Source of the DNA: JAYEHK01 sp034659475
GTDB taxonomy: Bacteria > Bacillota > Syntrophomonadia > Syntrophomonadales > Syntrophomonadaceae
Direction: 5' to 3'
NCBI GenBank assembly: GCA_034659475.1
Contig: JAYEHK010000174.1
Location: 1-29,925, forward strand
Length of the DNA stretch: 29,925 nt
Positions 1-6,449 of this stretch are shown here, one piece after another. The position numbers were made by a program, and so were the translations under genes. Below the pieces are notes generated by a model, which ran no database searches, was not told where the DNA came from, and worked only from the letters and a program-made list of their open reading frames with translations. The first letter of the stretch is position 1, and each line of letters opens with the position of its first letter.

Positions 1-246
1 ATTTTACTGCTTCCTATTTATTATGCAGTCAAGAATGTGCTGACGGAACTACATAGGGTTGGAAAATGGAAAATAGGCTGGGAAAGATTTTTCCAGGTAT
101 CGTTTACCGAGTTAATGATAGGATTAATGCTTCTGGTTGGTGAAGGTAAAGAACCTACTTCAATCTCTGGATGGATTATGGCATACCTTCTGTATTTGCT
201 TGCAACATCCATATTTGTATCGATTTCAAAAGACGTTCAAATCTAA
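1..246 (+). CDS. C-terminal fragment of an integral membrane protein
   Basis: The reading frame is open from the first base of the window to a TAA at 244-246, so only the last 81 codons are present and the true start lies upstream. The visible part has a hydrophobic start (ILLLPIYYAV), a charged loop with KWKIGWERFF, a hydrophobic stretch (TELMIGLMLLV) and a final membrane span (WIMAYLLYLLATSIFVSI) ending in a short polar tail. It appears to be a multi-span membrane protein. No family is recognisable from this fragment. The next gene starts 20 bases downstream on the same strand, so the two may be co-transcribed. Confidence 0.6.
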   Translation: MLLLPIYYAVKNVLTELHRVGKWKIGWERFFQVSFTELMIGLMLLVGEGKEPTSISGWIMAYLLYLLATSIFVSISKDVQI

Positions 247-265
247 ATTTTTCGGAGGTCCGAAC

Positions 266-1144
266 ATGAAAAAGGCTCTTATTATCTTACTCCTTATAAT
301 GATAGCTTTATCCGGTTGCTCTGGTCCTTTCACACCCAAAGAGAATGTCACACAAACTGTTTCATCAAATGATCAGGCGGATTCCCATTTCAAGTACGCA
401 AAACCCCTGACCCTTGAACAAGTAAAAACTGCAATTATTCTACACGGTTTGCAACTCACTGATAATAAGCAAGAAGACGCTAATGATTATGCAATTAATA
501 ATGTTACCCCCGCTATTTTTACAATAAAGCCAAACAATCATATCCTCCTGATTTATGTCTACGAATCAATAGAACTTCGAAAAGAAGTATGTTCGCGAGA
601 AGGAAACGTCAAATATAATTTAAGCCAATGTCTCCCAAAAGACAAATGGGTTATACAGACATATACAGCCAAGAATGTTTGGATTGTTAACATGTGTAAT
701 AGAAAAAATCTTCAGCCTAATCCCACTTCCTTACTTTGGAAATCTCTAAGCGCAGCAGCAGATATCCTAAATGATGTGAAAGAAATTGTTTTTACAGATA
801 AGAGCACATACTGGGATGCCAGACTTATCGTTAAATACTATCGAAACATGTATAAGGATAAGGATGACTACAACAGATACGACATGTATAGTCAACAAAA
901 AGGGCTTGTAAAACACCTTGGTTCTGACCCCGAATCCATCCACCATATAGAATATAAATATAAAGGTGGATCCTGCGGTTGTAGTTGTACTAATGCACCT
1001 ATGCAAAAAATAGGAAATGACTATTATTTTAGCATAGGCGGTATTGGGAGCAATACTAGCGCTTATAAAGATGATGTTTATACCCTTACAATTCAATGGG
1101 ATGGAAAAAAGGAAACCTTGCATTTGAAAAGATCAAGCGAATAA
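266..1144 (+). CDS. Putative secreted lipoprotein, unknown function
   Basis: This encodes 292 residues. The ATG at 266 is chosen because GGAGG at 254-258 precedes it by 7 bases and because it begins a textbook lipoprotein signal: MKK, a hydrophobic core of leucines and isoleucines, then LSGC with the lipidated cysteine at residue 18. The mature protein should be anchored on the outer face of the cytoplasmic membrane. It is rich in Lys, Asn and Tyr, and has a cysteine cluster (GGSCGCSCTNAP) about 50 residues before the C-terminus, plus two further cysteines near the middle. I do not recognise a named domain. The gene converges with comEC, and no clear terminator is visible in the 67-base gap. 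Confidence 0.8.
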   Translation: MKKALIILLLIMIALSGCSGPFTPKENVTQTVSSNDQADSHFKYAKPLTLEQVKTAIILHGLQLTDNKQEDANDYAINNVTPAIFTIKPNNHILLIYVYESIELRKEVCSREGNVKYNLSQCLPKDKWVIQTYTAKNVWIVNMCNRKNLQPNPTSLLWKSLSAAADILNDVKEIVFTDKSTYWDARLIVKYYRNMYKDKDDYNRYDMYSQQKGLVKHLGSDPESIHHIEYKYKGGSCGCSCTNAPMQKIGNDYYFSIGGIGSNTSAYKDDVYTLTIQWDGKKETLHLKRSSE

Positions 1145-1211
1145 AAAATACTCAGTAAATCTCCGAAATGGTGATGCTGGACTCGATGACCTGTATGCAA
1201 TCCCCCCTGTG

Positions 1212-3500
1212 TCACTGCTCGTTATGAACCGTTTCAATCTGCATCCGAGAACCGTTAGTTTGTATGGTAACCGCACCATCCAAATCAGTCCTGAGGATTT
1301 GAATGTGATGATCCTCGAGCACGGACAGGACTTCAGGATGTGGGTGTCCGAAGCGATTATTGAATCCCACCGATATGACCCCGTAATAGGGCTGCAATTT
1401 ATCATAAAAAGGCGGGCAGACTGATGAGTGGCTGCCATGATGTGGGACTTTCACGACGGTAACGGGCCCGATGGGTTGCTGGGAGAGCATTTTTAGCATG
1501 CCTTCTTCTTCAATGTCCCCGGTAAGAACAATGGAAAATCCTTTGTAGATAATCTCCAGCACAAGGGACTGATTGTTGCCGCTCGGGTTCTGATAATGAT
1601 CCTCTTTGGCTGGATGCAGTACCTTTATCGTGATTTCATCATCAATGGGAATCTGCTGCCCTCTTGAAAAACCGATCACCGGGATAGCTTTTGCTTCTGC
1701 AATTTCCATCAATGTTTCATAAGCAGGCTCGTTTTGCAGCGCCGCAGGCAAGCCTATGTACTGCACCTTTACTGCTCGGGCCACTGGTTCCAGACCGCCA
1801 ATATGATCCTCGTCTGGATGTGTATTGATCATCATCGCTAGATTGCGGATTCCCCGATGATGCAGGTATGGAAGCACCGTATTGGTTCCTACATCATAGA
1901 AGGGACTCCCTCCCCCATCAACCATCAGGAACTTCCCCTCGGGGGTTTTGATTACGATACCGTCTCCTTGACCCACGTCGAGGAAAGTCACTTCCATCCA
2001 TCCGCGATGATAGATCCCGGCAGGAAGAAGCAAGATCACAATAAACACCAAAACGATGGTTACCCCTGAAACAGCTAATCTCATCGATTCTCTTATTATC
2101 GCTACAAGCACCAGAAAAATTCCTGTAAAATACATCGCCACTAAGGCGATATGTGGTGTTGCCACCCATATATACGCACCGGGCAGTTCTTTTAAAAGGT
2201 TTACGATAGACACGATAATCTCAATAAAAAAGCCAGCCGGATATAGTAATATACTGGCCAGAGGAGGCAGAACAACAGCCAATACAAGGGCCAGAAACCC
2301 CAGTATTACACTTCCGCCAGCCAGATAAGAAACCAAAATATTGCTGATGATGGAGATGGGCGTAAACAGATTAAAATGAAACGCTACCAGCGGTAAGACA
2401 GCTACTTCTGCACAAAGCGGAACCAGAATAAGGTCAACAACGGTCCCCTTCCAGGGTAAACGCTTGCGAACAAAAGGAAACAGATAAATAAGCCCCCAGG
2501 TGGCTAGAAATGATAGTTGAAAGGAGACGCTGAAAAGGGCCAGCGGATTCATGCTAAGGATGACGATTCCGGACAATGCCCATGCATTCAGCACGCCCTT
2601 CTCACGTCCGCTGTAATAGGCCAGTAAACCGAGCGAGGCCATAATCACCGCCCGGATGATGGAAACCGGCCAGGCAACGATGCTGCCGTAAAGGACCATG
2701 ATGGTCACACCCGCGAAAAATCTGCCCCGGGGAGACATCTGCAACAGAGAACCAATCCAGGTAATAAGCAACAGTAAAAAACCGACATGAAGACCCGACA
2801 CCGCAAAGAGATGAACGATCCCAACCTCTTGAAAGGCATCATACTGCTGTGGATCGATCTCTGCTCGGTTCCCCAGAAGCATGCCCAATAAAATTCCTGC
2901 TTCCTCCTGTGGAAGGGTCTTTTTGACAAGTTCTTCCCCTTTCGCTCGAAACGCCAGCAGATACTTTAATGGGCCTTCCTCATGCTGCAGGACTATTATA
3001 TTTGTGGAATTTTTAATAACCAATTGATAATATATGCCCTGCTGCTGAAGATAAGCAAGATAATCAAAGGCACCCGGATTTCCGGGAGGACGCGGTTTTT
3101 TCACTTCCCCCCGCAATTCCACAATGTCTCCTCGGCAAACCGTACAGGGAAAATAGCAGGAGACACGAATTTTTTGCAGATAGCGTTTCTCCGTGTGAAC
3201 TGCCACAACAAAACTTGTTTTTTCCTTCTCCATAACAGGATAACCACAGATTTTTCCCTGTACTTGAATAGACTGTCCTCTTATCTCTTTTTCGGGACAT
3301 ATATCTGCAACATATAGATATAGAACCATGCCCAGCAGCAAAAAAATAATCCCTATAAAGTATTTTCGCGGGATTTTAAAGATCACCACTGATAAAAGTA
3401 TAATAACAGTAATAATCCAGAATGCTGTCCAAGACAAAACCTGCCCCAGGCAAATTCCCACTGCTAAACCCAGGAAAGCAAGGACCCAGAACATCATCAT
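1212..3500 (-). CDS. comEC: DNA internalization competence protein ComEC/Rec2
   Basis: A 762-residue polytopic membrane protein that forms the channel for single-stranded DNA entry during natural transformation. The order of parts is family-typical: two or three N-terminal spans, a soluble DUF4131/OB-like region (about 25-180), the Competence membrane domain (about 200-490, with EVGIVHLFAVSGLHVGF) and a C-terminal metallo-beta-lactamase-like domain (about 505-750). That last domain has FLDVGQGDG, the metal-site motif THPDEDHIGG near residue 556, LTGDIEEEG and VPHHGSHSS, so the predicted nuclease site looks intact. Length fits full ComEC proteins. AGGTGAGT lies just upstream of three tandem ATG codons; I take the first. 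It follows comEA by 4 bases, which suggests translational coupling. Confidence 0.95.
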   Translation of the reverse strand: MMMFWVLAFLGLAVGICLGQVLSWTAFWIITVIILLSVVIFKIPRKYFIGIIFLLLGMVLYLYVADICPEKEIRGQSIQVQGKICGYPVMEKEKTSFVVAVHTEKRYLQKIRVSCYFPCTVCRGDIVELRGEVKKPRPPGNPGAFDYLAYLQQQGIYYQLVIKNSTNIIVLQHEEGPLKYLLAFRAKGEELVKKTLPQEEAGILLGMLLGNRAEIDPQQYDAFQEVGIVHLFAVSGLHVGFLLLLITWIGSLLQMSPRGRFFAGVTIMVLYGSIVAWPVSIIRAVIMASLGLLAYYSGREKGVLNAWALSGIVILSMNPLALFSVSFQLSFLATWGLIYLFPFVRKRLPWKGTVVDLILVPLCAEVAVLPLVAFHFNLFTPISIISNILVSYLAGGSVILGFLALVLAVVLPPLASILLYPAGFFIEIIVSIVNLLKELPGAYIWVATPHIALVAMYFTGIFLVLVAIIRESMRLAVSGVTIVLVFIVILLLPAGIYHRGWMEVTFLDVGQGDGIVIKTPEGKFLMVDGGGSPFYDVGTNTVLPYLHHRGIRNLAMMINTHPDEDHIGGLEPVARAVKVQYIGLPAALQNEPAYETLMEIAEAKAIPVIGFSRGQQIPIDDEITIKVLHPAKEDHYQNPSGNNQSLVLEIIYKGFSIVLTGDIEEEGMLKMLSQQPIGPVTVVKVPHHGSHSSVCPPFYDKLQPYYGVISVGFNNRFGHPHPEVLSVLEDHHIQILRTDLDGAVTIQTNGSRMQIETVHNEQ

Positions 3501-3504
3501 ATAC

Positions 3505-4155
3505 TCACCTTACACAGATCAGATCTTTGATATCTTCAAACCGTTTTTCTCCGATACCGCTCACCTGTCGAATGTCCTCCACCTGCCGAAACCCGCCGTT
3601 GTTTTCGCGATAAGTAACAATACGGCCAGCTAGGGTCGGCCCGATCCCGGGAAGCTTGTCATCCAATTCCTGAACACTTGCTGTATTGAGATTCACCTTG
3701 CCATCCTGTTGCCCGGAAGGCCCTAACAGGGATGTAAAATCCTCTCCGGCGGAAAAACCTGTTGCATCAACAGGCAATGAATTACTCTCTATTGCCGCTT
3801 CAAACGAAGGAACAACAATTACCTCTTCATCTACCACTCTTCTGGCAAGATTAATCCTAGTTAAATCCGCACCATCAGTAACTACGCCCAGTTCCACGAC
3901 CTCATACAGCCGGGTCCCCTGCTGCACCTCATATACCCCTGGTTTTTCAACTTCACCAATGAGATAAACCTTGATTTTGCTGCTGTTCTCATTAGAAGTC
4001 GGAGGCACCTCCGACCTGTTCATATCCTCTAAGACAAGTTCATCTGATGCTGCTGACTGGCCTCTAATATCCGCATATTTCATTCCCCCTGCAAAGGCAA
4101 GAATGATCAATAAACCAATAATGAAAAACACCTTAGACCGATCCAAATCCATCAT
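3505..4155 (-). CDS. comEA: Competence protein ComEA (SLBB + helix-hairpin-helix DNA receptor)
   Basis: A 216-residue membrane-anchored DNA-binding protein that captures double-stranded DNA at the cell surface for ComEC. An N-terminal membrane anchor (VFFIIGLLIILAFAGGM, residues 9-25) is followed by a polar linker, an SLBB domain (about 60-117, KIKVYLIGEVEKPGVYEV) and a C-terminal double helix-hairpin-helix domain (about 150-216). The latter shows VNLNTASVQELDDKLPGIGP and the second hairpin VSGIGEKRFEDIKDLI. The ATG at 4155 has GGAG in the preceding 15 bases; a second ATG follows directly. It is the first gene of the comEA-comEC pair. No comEB or helicase gene lies next to it in this window. 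Confidence 0.93.
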   Translation of the reverse strand: MMDLDRSKVFFIIGLLIILAFAGGMKYADIRGQSAASDELVLEDMNRSEVPPTSNENSSKIKVYLIGEVEKPGVYEVQQGTRLYEVVELGVVTDGADLTRINLARRVVDEEVIVVPSFEAAIESNSLPVDATGFSAGEDFTSLLGPSGQQDGKVNLNTASVQELDDKLPGIGPTLAGRIVTYRENNGGFRQVEDIRQVSGIGEKRFEDIKDLICVR

Positions 4156-4331
4156 GTTTCTTCACACTCCTACAGAGGTATTCTTCGTTCTGCAATTTTT
4201 TCCTTTTATTCCATCATTTTATTGATTTCTAATGTCGCAGTAGACAGATTATGCGTCATAAAGTTGGTCAGTTGGTCAGTTGGAAAGTTGGAACGGTTCA
4301 GAAGGGATGTCAATATAATTTCCTCCTCTTA

Positions 4332-4469
4332 CACGGCAGACTATTTCAATAAGGAGTAAGGAGTTAGGGGTGAGGGGTGAGGGGTGAGGAAAATGTTTGA
4401 CGCGAAGCGTCTAACCCCCTAACTCTTAACCCCTTACCCCTAACCAAAGCTAGGATAAACCCTGCCGTG
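4332..4469. repeat. Long imperfect hairpin with GACGC-gaa-GCGTC tip
   Basis: CACGGCAG at 4332-4339 pairs with CTGCCGTG at 4462-4469. Inside it, a purine-rich tract (AGGAGTTAGGGG, then three GGGGTGA iterations, about 4352-4389) faces the pyrimidine-rich CCCCCTAACTC...CCCTTACCCC tract (about 4415-4442). The tip is a perfect GACGC-GAA-GCGTC hairpin at 4400-4412. The structure nests within the 4247-4726 element. It could fold as RNA or single-stranded DNA; no function is assigned. Confidence 0.6.
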
Positions 4470-4514
4470 GAACGGACCAGCGTGAAAACGGAAACAGACT
4501 CCAAAAGCAAAAAA

Positions 4515-4591
4515 GGTGCTAGGCTCTTAACTTATTCAGAAAATATATTAGTTTCCATTACGTATTGCGAATAAGTTAGGAGCCTGGCTCC
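4515..4591. repeat. Second internal hairpin of the intergenic element
   Basis: The arms 4515-4537 and 4569-4591 are reverse complements at 20 of 23 positions and share the core AACTTATTC/GAATAAGTT plus GAGCC-type ends. The 31-base loop is AT-rich. It lies inside the 4247-4726 repeat. A transcription terminator is possible in shape, but no T-run follows, so I treat it as a structured repeat. Confidence 0.6.
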
Positions 4592-4835
4592 CTTCATGCA
4601 GCGTTACCACCCAATTATCTAGATACGCAGAGTTCCAATATTGTTGGGGTCAGATACCGCTTGTCCCATTCTACACCCTATTCAGTTTCCCAACTGACCA
4701 ACTAACCAACTTTATGTCGCATAATCTCTCAACTGTGTCAGTTAATTTAAATATGATATAAATAACCACATATCCCTTGCAATTCCATGACAAGTAAGGC
4801 TATATGTTAGGTAATGAAATAAGGAGGATACACAA

Positions 4836-6047
4836 GTGGTTGACGTACATAAACTTGCACAAATAGGAATAGCCAAACGCTATCAAACAGACGAAGTCAT
4901 TTTTGACGAAGGTGATGCTGGAGAAGAGATGTTTATTCTATTAACCGGACGAGTCGGTGTGTACAGACACTCTGTTGATGGACATGAAGTACAACTAGCA
5001 GAGTTGACACCAGGCAGTTTTTTTGGTGAGATGTCACTCCTTGAAAAACAACCTCGCAACGCAACCGTTAAAGCCCTTGATGAAACCATCGTAGTCACGT
5101 TGAATCAGAACAATTTTGAAGAGGTGATTGCACAACAGCCACAACTCGCCTTTCGCATTATGCAAGGAATGAGCCACCGAATCAGGCTGCAAAACGAACA
5201 ATTAGCAACACTTATGCAAAAGGATTCTGAAGAACCACCGGAAACCGAAAATGATGTATGCGTCTCCGCAGATAAAGATCTCCCCATGGAGAGTAAACAA
5301 TCTCCTGTTGTAGAAAAATCAGAAAATACTGAAATGCTCTCCTCCGAGAAAGATGATTACTATTTATTCGATAAAGAAATTACGTGTCCTGTTTGCAACA
5401 ACACCTTTTCCGTTAAAATGGTTCGTTCGTCGCGTTTACGTTTGAACGCTGTTGAATCCGACCTCAGACAGCGTTTTGCGAATTTTGAACCCTTGTGGTA
5501 TATGGTTTGGATATGTCCAAACTGCTCATTTGCTAATTTTAACTATGAATTTAAGCAACTGAGTGATGAACAAAAAAAATTTGTTCTTTCCAACAGTAAA
5601 GACAGAAAACAAAAATATACAACTTCATTCTCTCATCCACGCAAACTTGGGGAAGTACTAAATGCCTATTTTCTTGTTCTGGATCAGTTAATGGCACAAA
5701 CACAACCCGACTCGGGAAGGATTGCAAAGGTTTGGCTCAGGCTTTCCTGGCTTTATCAGGATGCTGACGATAATGAAAACTATCTGATAGCCTCCCAAAA
5801 CGCCCTGGAGTTTTTTTGCAAAATGTATTATCAGGATGGAAAAACACGTAATCCCGACGAGGAACAAAGGCTGGCACTCGTTCTGGGAGAACTGTATTTC
5901 CGTTTACAACAATATAAAGAAGCCGGTGAATTCTTCCGCCGTGCCATCGTACACCGCGGTGGCAATGCAACCATTAACCGACAGGCAGAAGACCGTATTC
6001 AGGAACTCAAAGACATCATTCAAGCAGTACATACCCCTACTAAATAA
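4836..6047 (+). CDS. Cyclic nucleotide-binding domain fused to DUF2225 (zinc ribbon/TPR-like)
   Basis: A 403-residue cytoplasmic protein. The GTG start at 4836 is chosen because AAGGAGG at 4821-4827 precedes it by 8 bases. Residues about 10-125 form a CRP/CAP-type cyclic nucleotide-binding beta-roll, with GDAGEEMFILLTGRVGVY and the phosphate-binding cassette FFGEMSLLEKQPRNATV. No helix-turn-helix follows, so it is not a standard CRP regulator. After an acidic linker, DUF2225 starts near residue 175 with paired cysteine motifs CPVC and CPNC that probably bind zinc, and continues into TPR-like helices (LGELYFRLQQYKEAGEFFRRA). The function is unknown. A signal-responsive adaptor or scaffold is an inference. 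Confidence 0.85.
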   Translation: MVDVHKLAQIGIAKRYQTDEVIFDEGDAGEEMFILLTGRVGVYRHSVDGHEVQLAELTPGSFFGEMSLLEKQPRNATVKALDETIVVTLNQNNFEEVIAQQPQLAFRIMQGMSHRIRLQNEQLATLMQKDSEEPPETENDVCVSADKDLPMESKQSPVVEKSENTEMLSSEKDDYYLFDKEITCPVCNNTFSVKMVRSSRLRLNAVESDLRQRFANFEPLWYMVWICPNCSFANFNYEFKQLSDEQKKFVLSNSKDRKQKYTTSFSHPRKLGEVLNAYFLVLDQLMAQTQPDSGRIAKVWLRLSWLYQDADDNENYLIASQNALEFFCKMYYQDGKTRNPDEEQRLALVLGELYFRLQQYKEAGEFFRRAIVHRGGNATINRQAEDRIQELKDIIQAVHTPTK

Positions 6048-6068
6048 AGAAAAATCACTCATCAGTTA

Positions 6069-6097
6069 TTGACTTCAAAAAGAAATTGCCTTATAAT
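6069..6097 (+). promoter_or_regulatory. Strong sigma-A promoter of the T-box/tRNA/leuS transcript
   Basis: TTGACT at 6069-6074 and a perfect TATAAT at 6092-6097 are separated by exactly 17 bases. Transcription would begin near 6104, about 25 bases before the T-box Stem I. It therefore reads through Stem I, the tRNA-Ala gene, the antiterminator and leuS as one unit. Confidence 0.85.
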
Positions 6098-6273
6098 TGC
6101 TATTGTCAATTGAACAGAAACATTCAATGAACCGGAGTATTAGGCACATCCGCCTCAGAGAATCGTCGGTTGGTGCAAGACGATAAGGAACAGTCGAACT
6201 CGCCGGGGAGGTTTACAGGTGAAATCAGTAACCTGTGACGGGACATCCGTTATCAGTTTAAGTGGATAATCGT

Positions 6274-6349
6274 GGGGCTATGGCGAAGTTGGGATCGCGC
6301 CTGAATGGCATTCAGGAGGCCGTGGGTTCGAGTCCCACTAGCTCCACCA
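6274..6349 (+). tRNA. tRNA-Ala (anticodon GGC)
   Basis: A complete 76-base cloverleaf with encoded CCA. The acceptor stem GGGGCTA (6274-6280) pairs with TAGCTCC (6339-6345), including the G3-U70 wobble that identifies alanine tRNAs. The D-arm is GCGA/TCGC with loop AGTTGGGA. The anticodon stem CCTGA/TCAGG (6300-6304 and 6312-6316) is perfect, with loop ATGGCAT and anticodon GGC at 6307-6309. The variable loop is AGGCC. The T-arm GTGGG-TTCGAGT-CCCAC spans 6322-6338. The discriminator is A at 6346 and CCA is at 6347-6349. It starts 3 bases after T-box Stem III and ends 19 bases before the T-box motif. It lies upstream of the leuS attenuator, so it should be transcribed whether or not leuS is. 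Confidence 0.93.
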
Positions 6350-6387
6350 TTTTAGTTTTTGTCAATATGGGTGGTACCGCGGGAAAA

Positions 6388-6425
6388 CAGCTCTCGTCCC
6401 TAATAGGGATGAGGGCTTTAGTTTT
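6388..6425 (+). terminator. T-box-controlled intrinsic terminator upstream of leuS
   Basis: A 14-bp stem (6388-6401 with 6405-6418, two G-U pairs) has a 3-base loop and is followed by TAGTTTTA. It lies directly after the T-box motif, and its formation excludes the antiterminator. The leuS ribosome binding site AGGAGG (6436-6441) follows. Confidence 0.85.
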
Positions 6426-6449
6426 ATATAGAATTAGGAGGAATCGATC

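Larger units (their letters stand above)
4247..4726. repeat. MITE-like non-coding element with 37-bp terminal inverted repeats
   Basis: The left arm 4247-4283 and the right arm 4690-4726 are reverse complements at 35 of 37 positions. Both start GATTATGCG and run into an 8-bp iteration GTTGGTCA. The roughly 400 bases between them carry no plausible gene but hold two further inverted repeats (4332-4469 and 4515-4591). The 8-bp unit recurs at 10541-10580, and the GGGGTGAGG tracts resemble 24611-24660, so this belongs to a dispersed family. It fills the gap between comEA and the DUF2225 gene. No transposase is present and no clear target-site duplication is visible. Confidence 0.7.
6104..6425 (+). 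promoter_or_regulatory. Leucine T-box riboswitch leader of leuS, interrupted by a tRNA gene
   Basis: T-box leaders bind uncharged tRNA and favour an antiterminator over a terminator. Stem I is recognisable. CCGG at 6132-6135 pairs with CCGG at 6203-6206. The specifier loop has GGAGTA (6134-6139) facing GAACTCGCC (6196-6204), giving specifier codon CTC (6199-6201), a leucine codon that matches leuS. The AGAGAA motif is at 6157-6162, and the distal hairpin ATCGTC/GACGAT spans 6162-6184. ACAGGT/ACCTGT and Stem III (GTTATC/GATAAT, 6249-6270) follow. The T-box GGGTGGTACCGCGGG is at 6369-6383, and its TGGT can pair with the ACCA end of uncharged tRNA-Leu. A tRNA-Ala gene at 6274-6349 fills the linker between Stem III and the T-box, which is unusual. 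Confidence 0.9.

Noticed and set aside
137..265. Upstream extension of the lipoprotein frame
   Set aside because: It would overlap the preceding membrane protein gene and bury the lipoprotein signal; the ATG at 266 has the ribosome binding site.
4247..4726. Insertion sequence
   Set aside because: Inverted ends are present but no transposase frame and no evident target duplication, so only a MITE-like label is justified.
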